Source: DRTC01 sp964521025
GTDB lineage: Bacteria; Cloacimonadota; Cloacimonadia; Cloacimonadales; TCS61
NCBI GenBank assembly: GCA_964521025.1
Contig: CAZFPK010000053.1
Coordinates: 1 to 20,370, forward strand
Length of the DNA: 20,370 bases
Direction of reading: 5' to 3'
A model generated the notes under the pieces. That model ran no database searches and had not been told where the DNA came from. It saw only the letters and a program-made list of their open reading frames with translations. Positions 6,145 to 14,017 of this stretch are shown one piece after another. Numbering within the stretch: the stretch's first letter is position 1; each line of letters begins with the position of its first letter. The position numbers were made by a program, and so were the translations under genes.

Positions 6145-8673
6145 CTACGATAATACATGAATAAAATATGCATCATCTTTTAAATATTCTTCAGCAACTC
6201 TATGAATCGAATTCAAATTGACTTTCTTCAGTCGTTCTTCTCTTGTCAAATAATGTTCACAGCCAAATCCGGTTGTTTCGAGAACAGAAATAATGTGGGC
6301 TTGAGCGAGCATATTTTCTTCCTCGAATAATCTCTGCCCATGGATATAATTCTTTGTTTTTTCGAGGTCTTCTCCGGTGATGCCGTTTTTCCTGATGTCT
6401 TTCAAGATGGAAATTATCCGGTCGAGTGCTTCGATTTCATTTTTTCTGTCAACAATAACCGATGCTAAGAAATACCCCAGTTCTTTAATCGATCTGAATT
6501 CAAAATCAACGGAATATGCCAGACCTTTCTTTTCTCTTAATTCCCTGAAAAGAATGGAATTCGTATCACCGCCGATGATCTGGGCAAGAACATGGAAAGC
6601 CATGTTTTTATCATGTTCCAGCGAAGAACAACCAAACCCTCCAATACTGATTATCGACTGATTCTGCTTCCGGTCTTTTCTTCTAAATCTTTGTGAAACA
6701 GGCATTAAAATTGCTTTTCCGGGATTTATTTTAAGATTGGAAATGCCGGTCGGAAACAATTTTTCCAACTTCATCATAGTATTTTGAAAATCAAGATCAC
6801 CTACTATTGTTAAAGTCATATTCGGAATTTGGAAATATTCCTGGTGCCAAGTCCGTATCCGGTTAAGAGAAATCCTCCGCAAAGACGATTTTGTTCCTTC
6901 TTTATTAAGGAGGTTACTCTGTTTCCCGAAGATCATTTCCCGCCAGAGTTTGAGTGCAAGATGATGCGGATAATCTTTAATGCGGTCAAGATTACTATGA
7001 AAAGTCTGCAAAAGATTCTCAAAATAATCTTTGGGAAATGTCGGATTTGATACAACTTCCGAAAGTAATTTCAGACTTGCAGGAAGTGCATCCTTAAAGC
7101 ATTTCAATCGAAAAGTAGTGGTTTCATTTCCGGGGAAAATACTGAAATTTATTCCATTCGTCGAGCAGGAATTAAGGAACTGGTCATGATTTTGTTTTTT
7201 ATTTCCGTATAACATCAAACTGCTTGTCATCAAGTTCAATCCTCGATTTTTTTGAGTTTCATGAAGTTGGGACGCATTTACGGAGAGAGCAATTCCAATC
7301 GTTGGCTTTCCCTTAACTTTCTTGAAAAGTATCTTTAGTCCGTTCTTGAGAGTCGTTTCCAAAAAGTCCTTTTTAGAAATCTTGTAAGATTTTGGTTTAC
7401 GGGATGATAACAAACTTTTGTTGATCTTTTCCTTAGAAAAAAGTTTTTTACCGGTATGAAATACATAAAGCGCATCGATTTGAAAGAATTTTTTCATAAC
7501 TTTCTCAAGATCAGATTTCGAGATATTCCCGATAATTTCCGGGTACTTCAGGAAATTCTCAAATTTTGATAAAATCTCTTCATTTCCGAGACCTGATGCG
7601 AGTGATTCGACATATTCAAAAGCATATTTATAGGAAAAGAGGAGTTCTTTTTTTTGTTCTTCAATTTTATTTTTATCGATCCCGAATTGTCTTAAACCTG
7701 CTAATTCATCAAAAAAAATGCTGCAGATCTTATGCAGGTCTGCTTTCTTTTTCGGCATGATCAAAATTATCGATGCTCCATTATTTCTACCGCTCAAAGA
7801 ATGCACTTTGATGTTATCGATCAATTTTTCTTCATTAAATAATTTTGTAAAAAGAAGAGAATTTTTGCCTATGGCTAAAATCTTGAAAGCCAGGAATAAA
7901 GTATGAGAATCAGGATGACTTTCCGCGAGGTCAGGAAGGACGAACGCCAGCATATCATTGGAAATATTTTTTTTCAGTGATAAGATTTCCGGTTTGGAAG
8001 GAAAGTCTTCGCTAACAGGTCGTTTTGGTTTAAGTTTAGATTGTTTCCATTCCCCGAAAAATTTTGCAGCTGAACTGGATAAAATATCTTCCTGGAAATC
8101 TCCGGAAATGATCAGGAAACTATTTCCGGGATTATAATATTTTTGATAAAATCTCTCTAAATCCTTGATAGATGTTCCTCTCAAAGATTGAAGATTACCG
8201 ATGATCGGAAAACGATAGGGATTTTTTTGAAAGTAATTTTCAGAGATTTCTTCGATAAAAGAATCTTCCGGATCATTTTGAAACTGCTTCAATTCTTCGA
8301 TGATAACTTGCTTTTCAAATCTGAAATCTTGTTCATTAAAATTTACATTTTGAGCGATTTCAGCCAGTATCTCCATTCCCTCTTTAAAATATGCGGACGG
8401 CAATGTTACATAAAAACAGGTTGAATCATATTCCGTATAAGCATTGATATGACCTCCCAGAAAAGTGATTTTCTCAGAGATCGTATTTTCAGGAAACTTC
8501 TGCGTTGATTTAAAGACAAGATGTTCGATAAAATGGGAAAATCCGGCTTCGTTTTTTTCTTCCCAGGCAGAACCGATCCTGACATACAATTGCATACAAA
8601 TCAGCGGATTGGAAGTATCCTTCGCATAAATTACTTTAAATCCATTATCTAATTTCATAGAGGTTATGTTCAT
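6145..8673 (-). CDS. M16-family zinc metallopeptidase, two-domain (insulinase-like)
   Basis: 842 aa, made of two M16 halves in one chain. The first half carries the inverted zinc motif HFIEH (47-51; ligands H47 and H51, catalytic E50), with the third ligand in the VIIEELKQ helix at about E127; the 76-residue gap is typical. The second half (from about residue 430) lacks HxxEH and instead has the Arg/Tyr pair of the inactive partner domain in ELREKKGLAYSV (about 710-722). Together they form a clamshell that degrades peptides. There is no signal peptide or membrane segment, so a cytoplasmic enzyme is likely, unlike periplasmic PqqL. The ATG follows AAGGAAATAA. It lies downstream of folE2 across a 146-bp spacer with two hairpins, so co-transcription is possible but not shown. 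Confidence 0.92.
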   Translation of the reverse strand: MNITSMKLDNGFKVIYAKDTSNPLICMQLYVRIGSAWEEKNEAGFSHFIEHLVFKSTQKFPENTISEKITFLGGHINAYTEYDSTCFYVTLPSAYFKEGMEILAEIAQNVNFNEQDFRFEKQVIIEELKQFQNDPEDSFIEEISENYFQKNPYRFPIIGNLQSLRGTSIKDLERFYQKYYNPGNSFLIISGDFQEDILSSSAAKFFGEWKQSKLKPKRPVSEDFPSKPEILSLKKNISNDMLAFVLPDLAESHPDSHTLFLAFKILAIGKNSLLFTKLFNEEKLIDNIKVHSLSGRNNGASIILIMPKKKADLHKICSIFFDELAGLRQFGIDKNKIEEQKKELLFSYKYAFEYVESLASGLGNEEILSKFENFLKYPEIIGNISKSDLEKVMKKFFQIDALYVFHTGKKLFSKEKINKSLLSSRKPKSYKISKKDFLETTLKNGLKILFKKVKGKPTIGIALSVNASQLHETQKNRGLNLMTSSLMLYGNKKQNHDQFLNSCSTNGINFSIFPGNETTTFRLKCFKDALPASLKLLSEVVSNPTFPKDYFENLLQTFHSNLDRIKDYPHHLALKLWREMIFGKQSNLLNKEGTKSSLRRISLNRIRTWHQEYFQIPNMTLTIVGDLDFQNTMMKLEKLFPTGISNLKINPGKAILMPVSQRFRRKDRKQNQSIISIGGFGCSSLEHDKNMAFHVLAQIIGGDTNSILFRELREKKGLAYSVDFEFRSIKELGYFLASVIVDRKNEIEALDRIISILKDIRKNGITGEDLEKTKNYIHGQRLFEEENMLAQAHIISVLETTGFGCEHYLTREERLKKVNLNSIHRVAEEYLKDDAYFIHVLS

Positions 8674-8729
8674 TTATTTCCTTTTTGTAAACAACGAACA
8701 ATTACGAACAAAATGAAACCTTCTCATCG

Positions 8730-8787
8730 TTACCAATCCCCTGATTGGTAATGTAACTAAATTATATTCCCAAACGGAGTTTGGGAA
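8730..8787. repeat. Two adjacent palindromes between folE2 and the M16 gene
   Basis: First, TTACCAATC/GATTGGTAA with loop CCCT (8730-8751). Second, TTCCCAAAC/GTTTGGGAA with a 3-nt loop (8767-8787). Read on the minus strand the second is GTTCCCAAAC-TCC-GTTTGGGAA, the same TTCCC-end, TCC-loop plan as the palindromes at 138-161 and 12103-12126 but with a different stem. No T-run follows on the minus strand, so neither is an obvious terminator. Confidence 0.7.
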
Positions 8788-8819
8788 CAATGTGAATTAT
8801 AACTTAGTTCAAGTTTTTT

Positions 8820-9653
8820 TCATTTTTTAGTTCGTTCTTTTTTGTTTTGTCGTGTCCGGCTTTTGACGGATTCGCTGTTTATTTCTCTTTCCACACACGC
8901 ATAAGCATTATGATCATGGATCGATTCAAAATTTTCCGATTCTACTTTGAAATACTTTATCCTTTTATCTTCCTGTAATTTGATCGTAATATCTCTGACG
9001 ATATCCTCGACAAAAGCAGGATTATTAAAAGCGGTTTCCGTTACGAATTTCTCATCGCTTCTTTTCAGGAGCGGGTAAATTTCCGAACTGGCAGATCCTT
9101 GCGCGATCTCGATCAATTCTTCCAGCCAGACAAATCCCGTGAATGAGACTTTCACCGTTACCAGCGATCTCTGGCTGTGAGCTCCGAAATCGCTGATCTC
9201 TTTGGAACAGGGACAAAGTGAAGTTACCGGAACTTCGACTCCGATGATCAAGCGGAATTCTTTTTTTAAAGATGCTTCAAAAAAGCAATTGTAGGAAAGC
9301 AGCGATCCTGTTCCGGAGACAGGTGCTTTTTTCTTGATAAAATAAGGAAACCTGATCTTTGTGTAGGAAGCATCTGCGTTCAGCGATTTCTTGATTTCAG
9401 TTAAAAAGTCCGGCAGTTTTTTGATAAAATTTTCTTTATGGAATTTATTCAAAACCTCGATAAACCTGCTCATGTGCGTGCCGCGATGATGATGCGGAAG
9501 CTCGACAAATATATCCAGTTCCGCAACTGTATTTTGAATCCCGTTCTCGCGATCCTCGACAATTACCGGGTAACGGACATTTTTTACTCCGACTTTATCA
9601 ATGGTTATGTGCCGTTCATCGATCTGGCTCTGGATATCTATTTTATCTTTCAT
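8820..9653 (-). CDS. folE2: GTP cyclohydrolase IB (FolE2/MptA type)
   Basis: 277 aa. Converts GTP to dihydroneopterin triphosphate, the first step of folate (and queuosine) synthesis. It is the alternative, not strictly zinc-dependent form of FolE. Diagnostic stretches: ELPHHHRGTHMSRF (51-64) and VPVTSLCPCSKEISDFGAHSQR (141-162). The latter holds the metal/active-site Cys147 and His159; Cys147 matches the numbering I recall for the gonococcal enzyme. Length is normal. The start was placed at the ATG at 9653, preceded by AGAGGAAAAA. A longer TTG-initiated frame adds 17 unrelated residues and runs into the upstream inverted repeat, so I reject it. A nested inverted repeat (9671-9787) ends just before the Shine-Dalgarno and probably lies in the 5' leader. 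Other folate genes are not in the window. Confidence 0.94.
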   Translation of the reverse strand: MKDKIDIQSQIDERHITIDKVGVKNVRYPVIVEDRENGIQNTVAELDIFVELPHHHRGTHMSRFIEVLNKFHKENFIKKLPDFLTEIKKSLNADASYTKIRFPYFIKKKAPVSGTGSLLSYNCFFEASLKKEFRLIIGVEVPVTSLCPCSKEISDFGAHSQRSLVTVKVSFTGFVWLEELIEIAQGSASSEIYPLLKRSDEKFVTETAFNNPAFVEDIVRDITIKLQEDKRIKYFKVESENFESIHDHNAYACVEREINSESVKSRTRQNKKERTKK

Positions 9654-9670
9654 TTTTCCTCTTCTGAAAA

Positions 9671-9787
9671 CTTTCCGAAGCTTCAACCAAAGGAAATCTT
9701 TCAATTAAGATTCGGAAAACTGCAAATGGGTGGTAAACTTTCCGAATCTTTGGTTTAAGAATCCCTATACAAGAAGCTTCGGTAAGG
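9671..9787. repeat. Nested inverted repeat directly upstream of folE2
   Basis: The outer arms CTTTCCGAAGCTTC (9671-9684) and GAAGCTTCGGTAAGG (9773-9787) pair with one mismatch. Inside them AACCAAAG (9685-9692) pairs with CTTTGGTT (9748-9755), and AAGATTCGGAAA (9707-9718) pairs perfectly with TTTCCGAATCTT (9739-9750) around a 20-nt loop. The last two pairings share bases 9748-9750, so they may be alternatives. The TTCCGAA core resembles repeat copies A-C. Its end lies about 17 nt before the folE2 ATG. Confidence 0.7.
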
Positions 9788-9830
9788 AAGTTGTCCTTCA
9801 TGATCTTTCATAAATTACCAAACTTGTGAA

Positions 9831-9868
9831 GTTTTTGAAACTTAACAAGTTTTTTTTGGGCGAATGCA
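9831..9868 (+). terminator. Hairpin with T-run (plus orientation)
   Basis: AACTTGT pairs with ACAAGTT, and inside it AAGTTT pairs with AAACTT around a TTG loop, with one mismatch between blocks; eight or more Ts follow on the plus strand. This has intrinsic-terminator form, but there is no plus-strand gene upstream that it would end. It may be part of the repeat-rich spacer rather than a working terminator. Confidence 0.4.
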
Positions 9869-9903
9869 TCTTGCTAACATTTCCCACTTCATAATTAATG
9901 TTT

Positions 9904-10035
9904 CTAACTCACCCTAACCCTCTCTTACAAAGAGAGGGAACTAAAAGAAAAAAATAATTTTTTCTTTTTAAAATTTCTTCCTTATTCTCTTATATTCCTT
10001 CTCTTTTAAGAGAAGGACAGCAGGATGAGTTAAAG
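9904..10035. repeat. Pair of inverted REP-like units (REPIN-like)
   Basis: Left unit (9904-9938, plus sense): CTAACTCACCCTAA then a 9-bp stem CCCTCTCTT/AAGAGAGGG with loop ACA. Right unit (9997-10035, minus sense): TTTAACTCATCCTGCTGT then CCTTCTCTT/AAGAGAAGG. The two share TAACTCAYCCT followed by a CYTCTCTT hairpin and point toward each other across about 60 bp of AT-rich sequence. I recall similar CTCACCCTAACCCTCTC elements from other Gram-negative genomes. No transposase of REP type is seen in the window. Confidence 0.7.
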
Positions 10036-10088
10036 CAAGGATTTGTGTTATTATGCTCAATTTATTTAAATTGCTTTATTCTTCTCCA

Positions 10089-10182
10089 TAACATTTTTGT
10101 TTTCAATCAGTTAGATGACTGAAAACGAAGTTGAAAATGTTAGCATCTTATTTTTTAAAATTTCACACCCGGCAATTACCGG
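10089..10182. other. Hairpins after apbE, rest of the 540-bp spacer
   Basis: The arms TAACATTTT (10089-10097) and AAAATGTTA (10134-10142) enclose a second stem GTTTTCA/TGAAAAC (10099-10105, 10120-10126). Closer to the apbE stop is a small GC stem CCGG-CAATTA-CCGG (10169-10182). Neither is followed by a convincing T-run on the minus strand. I see no gene in 9654-10192; the spacer is filled by these hairpins, the REP-like pair, the T-run hairpin and the folE2 leader repeat. Confidence 0.55.
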
Positions 10183-10192
10183 ATCGCTAAAT

Positions 10193-11182
10193 TTATTCGA
10201 TCAAATATTTATCGAAATTCTTTGATTTCAAACTTCCGATCCCGCCATTTTTTTGAAAATAGATTACAACTTCCATATCTTCGTTTTGATCGACTAAAGC
10301 AATCGCTTTATCCTGTTCCATCAGGAAAAGAGCAGTTGAATAAGCATCCGCAATGATTGCAGTTGAAGAAATAACAGTCACAGATATTGCATTTTCCGAT
10401 GGGAAACCTGTTTTAGGATTTAAAATATGATGATATCTTCTCCCATCTATTTCAAAAAACCTTTCATAATCACCGGATGTAACGATTGCTTTATTATTAA
10501 CCTCTAAAATCTCGATCACTTCATTCGGATTTTTTCTCGGATGCTGGATCCCGATCTTCAAAGGTTTTTTATAACCGAAGATCCTCATATCTCCGCCGGC
10601 GTTGACAAATCCCGCTTCAACGGAATTATCTTCCAGGAAATCGACAACTCTATCAATAATAAAACCTTTTGCCAGGCTGCCGAAATTCAGTTTGATTCCG
10701 GTTGGTCTGGTCAAAAAATTCTTCGAATAATTTATTTTTTCAAAACCAAGATTTTTTTGTGCGATCTCGATGGAATCTAAAGCAGGAATTCTTTTTTGCG
10801 AAAAATCCCAGAGTTCGCTTAAACTTCCTACAGTTACATCATACAAGGAATCGCTTTGATAAAACAGTTCTTCGCTGATCATCAATATCTCAAAAAAATC
10901 CTGATCGATTTGAATACTGCCGGAATCCGTTTGATTGATCTTCCTAAGCTCGCTTTCTTCTTTGAAATAAGAAAACTTCTGATCATATTTTTCTATCAGG
11001 TCAAATGCTCTATCCAACACTGTTTCCAGTTCTTTATTTTTGGAAGTTACTGTGATTTCGATAATCGTATCCAGCATAAATCTGCTTTTTGTATGCGTGT
11101 ATTTTCGATGGTAAAACCTGTACGCAGCATACGAAATGATAATGATCAGGAGCAGCAGGTTGATGATGTCTCGTTTTTTCAT
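10193..11182 (-). CDS. apbE: FAD:protein FMN transferase, membrane-anchored ApbE
   Basis: 329 aa. ApbE uses FAD and Mg2+ to attach FMN covalently to Thr/Ser of exported or membrane flavoproteins, such as Rnf or Nqr subunits. Family motifs: LNFGSLAKGFIIDRV (165-179), NAGGDMR (194-200), TSGDYERFF (235-243), HHILNPKTGFP (251-261) and ADAYSTALFLM (278-288), the last holding the Mg2+-site Asp/Thr. The N-terminus (residues 6-22) is one hydrophobic helix after MKKRD, with no lipobox Cys, so the enzyme is probably tethered by an uncleaved helix with the catalytic part outside the cytoplasm. The ATG overlaps the recO stop in an ATGA junction, indicating translational coupling to recO. No flavoprotein target lies in the window. 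Confidence 0.93.
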   Translation of the reverse strand: MKKRDIINLLLLIIIISYAAYRFYHRKYTHTKSRFMLDTIIEITVTSKNKELETVLDRAFDLIEKYDQKFSYFKEESELRKINQTDSGSIQIDQDFFEILMISEELFYQSDSLYDVTVGSLSELWDFSQKRIPALDSIEIAQKNLGFEKINYSKNFLTRPTGIKLNFGSLAKGFIIDRVVDFLEDNSVEAGFVNAGGDMRIFGYKKPLKIGIQHPRKNPNEVIEILEVNNKAIVTSGDYERFFEIDGRRYHHILNPKTGFPSENAISVTVISSTAIIADAYSTALFLMEQDKAIALVDQNEDMEVVIYFQKNGGIGSLKSKNFDKYLIE

Positions 11183-11934
11183 CGATACATCTCCAGGCTT
11201 TTCAAATGAAATCTCTGGTGAAAATGTTCGGCAAGATGGAGCAGAAAAATCCTGTTAATTTGTTTGCTCTCTTTTTTGGAAATATCTATTGCATCGATAT
11301 ATTTTCCGATCATTTCTAATTTTTGTAAAATTTCGGAAGTTTTGCGTGAAATGATGATCACGGATTCTTCCATTACAGGTTGAAAACATTCTTCGCAGAT
11401 AAAACCGTTTTTCTGCGGATAAAACGCAGTAAAATTTTTACTTTGATGACAGAGCACACATGATTGAATATTCATATCGATACCGGATTCTTTGAAAATG
11501 CGCAGCAGGAAACGCCAGAAAATAGCGATCTTATTTTTCTTTATTTTCTCTATAAAATCAAAATAAGTGATGAGCAGCTCATAATAATTTTCAGCATCAT
11601 TTTCCGAAATGATCAATTGCCGCAAGATCTCGACTGCCGCCTGTTTCACGACATTTGTCCGAAAGTCCGTCTCAAATAAATATGCTTTGACCAGAGTTTG
11701 AGATTTCAGGATATACCATTCGGAAGCTGGACTTTTATGCAGCAAAAATTCCAGTTCATTAAGAGTCTCGATCAAACCCGAACTTTTATTCTTTTCCCTT
11801 TTTATCCCTTTCGCCATGACCGATATCTTTCCCAGGTCTTTGGAAAAAACTTCGAGGATCAGACTCGATTCTTTAAAAGGAGTTTTCCTGAAAATGATCC
11901 CTTTGGTTTTGATCGATCGTTCTCTATCGTGCAT
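11179..11934 (-). CDS. recO: DNA repair protein RecO
   Basis: 251 aa. RecO works with RecR (and RecF) to load RecA onto SSB-coated single-stranded DNA and anneals strands. Visible: N-terminal OB-fold start KGIIFRKTPFKESSLILEVFSKDLGKISVMAKG (11-43), a helical C-terminal part, and a zinc finger with C159-x2-C162 and C180-x2-C183. The start was set at the ATG at 11934. A longer TTG start would add ten residues, but that TTG lies in the loop of a hairpin that looks like a terminator (11951-11975), and the family normally begins a few residues before KGI. The Shine-Dalgarno is weak (AAGACC). The gene overlaps apbE by 4 bp downstream. Confidence 0.93.
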   Translation of the reverse strand: MHDRERSIKTKGIIFRKTPFKESSLILEVFSKDLGKISVMAKGIKREKNKSSGLIETLNELEFLLHKSPASEWYILKSQTLVKAYLFETDFRTNVVKQAAVEILRQLIISENDAENYYELLITYFDFIEKIKKNKIAIFWRFLLRIFKESGIDMNIQSCVLCHQSKNFTAFYPQKNGFICEECFQPVMEESVIIISRKTSEILQKLEMIGKYIDAIDISKKESKQINRIFLLHLAEHFHQRFHLKSLEMYR

Positions 11935-11944
11935 GGTCTTATAT

Positions 11945-11975
11945 AAAAACTTGCCAAATTTCAAAAATTCGGCAA
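11945..11975 (-). terminator. Probable intrinsic terminator between glmS and recO
   Basis: On the minus strand TTGCCGAATTT and AAATTTGGCAA form an 11-bp stem (one G-U pair) with loop TTG, followed by GTTTTTATA. This fits a modest intrinsic terminator ending the glmS transcript. It lies only about 10 nt before the recO ATG, so it could also act as a leader structure controlling recO. Confidence 0.55.
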
Positions 11976-11997
11976 ATTTTTAAATTTTTTATTCTCG

Positions 11998-12025
11998 TTC
12001 CTATCCGGCAGCTGCCGGATGGGAA
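11998..12025. repeat. Palindrome of the GGAACGAGAA family
   Basis: An 18-bp perfect palindrome (12003-12020, ATCCGGCAG/CTGCCGGAT) extended by TTCC/GGAA arms with one G-U pair. Read on the minus strand it is GCATTCC, stem, GGAACGAGAATA. The same flanks (GCATTCC ... GGAACGAGAA) surround the palindrome at 227-248, while the stem sequence is entirely different. Confidence 0.75.
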
Positions 12026-12102
12026 TGCGATTGATTAAAAGTTTTTCTTTGATTTTTTATATGATGAATCATTTTTCAAAATATTATTTTTTGTCCAATT
12101 AT

Positions 12103-12126
12103 GTTCCCAAATCAGAATTTGGGAAC
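12103..12126. repeat. Palindrome GTTCCC type
   Basis: Perfect 10-bp stem GTTCCCAAAT/ATTTGGGAAC with a 4-nt loop (TCTG on the minus strand), about 50 nt past the glmS stop. No T-run follows on the minus strand, so it is not a clear terminator. Apart from this and the palindrome at 11998-12025, I see nothing in the 12027-12177 spacer. Confidence 0.75.
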
Positions 12127-12177
12127 AAGCAAATGATAAAAAATTCTGTGAGTTTCAGTGCTTTTCGGTGTTTATCT

Positions 12178-14016
12178 TTACTCAACTGTAACGCTTTTCG
12201 CTAAATTCCGCGGTTGATCCACATCGTATCCCCGCAGATCGGCAACATGATATGCGAGAAGTTGCAGCGGGATCACGGAAAGCAGCGGCTGTAAAGTATG
12301 GAAAGTTTCCGGAATATAAATCACACTTTCGGAAAATGATTCGACTTCATCATCTCCTTCGCTAGCAATAGTGATGATCCTGCCATTCCGTGCTTTTACT
12401 TCCTGCAGGTTGGAAATGACTTTGTCATAGATCGCATCTTTCAGGGCAATCGTAACAACCGGCATATTTTTATCGATCAAAGCGATTGGACCGTGCTTCA
12501 TTTCTGCTGCCGGATAACCTTCAGCATGAATATAGGAAATTTCCTTGAGCTTAAGCGCTCCTTCGAGAGCAACCGGGAAATTCACTCCTCTTCCAAGGTA
12601 AAGAGCGTTTGTTGAGGATTTGATTGTTGCCGCGATTTTTTTGATCTGTTTATCTTTATCGAGAATTTGCTGCACTTTTTGCGGAATTGTTTTAATTTCT
12701 TTGATAAAGGCTGCTCCAAAAGAAGGATTCAAATGTCTCATCCTGCCCAGCAAAACTGCTAACAAAGTCAGGATCGTTACCTGCGAAGTAAAAGCTTTGG
12801 TAGAAGCAACACCGATTTCAACTCCGGCATGAATATAAACTCCTCCGTCCGATTCACGGGCAATCGTACTTCCGACAGTATTGGTTATTCCCAGAACGCG
12901 CACTCCTTTGGCTTGAGCTTCGCGCAGAGCAGCCAGGGTGTCAGCAGTTTCTCCGGATTGACTGATCACAAAAACGAGAGTATCTTCCGTGATGATCGGA
13001 TTCCTGTATCTATATTCACTCGCATATTCGACTTCTACCGGAATATGAGCCAGGTTTTCCACGATATGTTTTCCGATCAAAGCAGCATGCCAGGAAGTTC
13101 CGCAGGCAATTATCTGTAATTTTTTGATCCGGCGCAATTCCTCGCCTGTCATTCCCAAACCACCGAGTCGTGTTGTCGAGAGTTTATCGACCAATCTGCC
13201 GCGAAATGCGTTTTCAATGGAAGTCGGCTGTTCAAATATTTCTTTGAGCATAAAATGTTTATAATCACCTTTTTCAATGGAAGAGACATCCCAGTGTATT
13301 TCGGAAATCTTTGCCTGCACAACCTCGTTGTCGAGCGTAATTATCTCAAAATCATTATCAGCGATGGTAACGATCTCGTTATCCTGTAAATAAATGACTT
13401 TTTTCGTATGGATCAAGATCGCATTCGCATCCGAGGTTACAAAAAATTCATCCCTCCCGATCCCGAGAATGAGCGGACTTCCTTTCCTGGCTGCGATCAT
13501 CATTCCCGGTTTTTCGGAATTTATCAAAGCAATGCCGTATGTACCTTCCACCAGTTTGAGAGCTTCCTGTACAGCCAGGGTCAGATTTTTTTCAGTACGG
13601 GCAAAATGCTCGATCAAATGAACCAATATTTCCGTATCTGTCTCGGTCTCAAATTTGTGTCCTTCGGATTCCAATTTTTTTTTGAGTGCTCTAAAATTTT
13701 CGATAATACCATTATGAATAAGAGCGAATTTTTTTGAGCAATCCGTGTGAGGATGTGCATTTATTTGCGTCGGTTCTCCATGAGTTGCCCATCTCGTATG
13801 TGCGATCCCGATTTTCCCGAAAGTCTCATCCGGAGATGGTAAAGAGCGTTCCAACTCGATGATCTTCCCTGATTCTTTGAATATCTTCAGGTTATTTTTT
13901 TTATCGATGATCGCTACTCCGGAACTGTCATACCCGCGATATTCAAGTCTTTTGATGCCCTCGATAATGATCGGAGTTGCATTTCGTTTCCCGACATATC
14001 CGACAATACCACACAT
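12178..14016 (-). CDS. glmS: Glutamine--fructose-6-phosphate aminotransferase (isomerizing)
   Basis: 612 aa, typical length. It makes glucosamine-6-phosphate from fructose-6-phosphate and glutamine, the entry step to peptidoglycan and LPS amino sugars, in the cytoplasm. The N-terminal class II glutaminase domain begins MCGIVGYVGKR, so removal of Met exposes the nucleophilic Cys; it continues with TRWATHGEP and HNGIIENF. Two SIS sugar-isomerase domains follow (for example ACGTSWHAAL, ISQSGETADT, GRGVNFPVALEGALKLKEISYIHAEGY), and the chain ends DQPRNLAKSVTVE as in the family. The start was set at 14016 because Cys must be residue 2 and GGAGGTGA sits 6 nt upstream; the longer TTG frame overlaps that site. 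The Shine-Dalgarno is encoded by the last codons of the permease gene, whose stop is 1 bp away, so translation is probably coupled. No glmS ribozyme is seen, and there is no room for one. Confidence 0.97.
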   Translation of the reverse strand: MCGIVGYVGKRNATPIIIEGIKRLEYRGYDSSGVAIIDKKNNLKIFKESGKIIELERSLPSPDETFGKIGIAHTRWATHGEPTQINAHPHTDCSKKFALIHNGIIENFRALKKKLESEGHKFETETDTEILVHLIEHFARTEKNLTLAVQEALKLVEGTYGIALINSEKPGMMIAARKGSPLILGIGRDEFFVTSDANAILIHTKKVIYLQDNEIVTIADNDFEIITLDNEVVQAKISEIHWDVSSIEKGDYKHFMLKEIFEQPTSIENAFRGRLVDKLSTTRLGGLGMTGEELRRIKKLQIIACGTSWHAALIGKHIVENLAHIPVEVEYASEYRYRNPIITEDTLVFVISQSGETADTLAALREAQAKGVRVLGITNTVGSTIARESDGGVYIHAGVEIGVASTKAFTSQVTILTLLAVLLGRMRHLNPSFGAAFIKEIKTIPQKVQQILDKDKQIKKIAATIKSSTNALYLGRGVNFPVALEGALKLKEISYIHAEGYPAAEMKHGPIALIDKNMPVVTIALKDAIYDKVISNLQEVKARNGRIITIASEGDDEVESFSESVIYIPETFHTLQPLLSVIPLQLLAYHVADLRGYDVDQPRNLAKSVTVE

Positions 14017-14017
14017 T

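Noticed and set aside
9654..9704. Longer TTG-started folE2
   Set aside because: Adds 17 residues with no family similarity and overlaps the upstream inverted repeat; the ATG at 9653 has a clear Shine-Dalgarno.
9438..9758. 106-codon plus-strand frame opposite folE2
   Set aside because: Shadow of a well-supported minus-strand gene; no motif and no ribosome site.
13408..13737. 109-codon plus-strand frame opposite glmS
   Set aside because: Antisense to a strongly conserved enzyme; composition follows from glmS codons.
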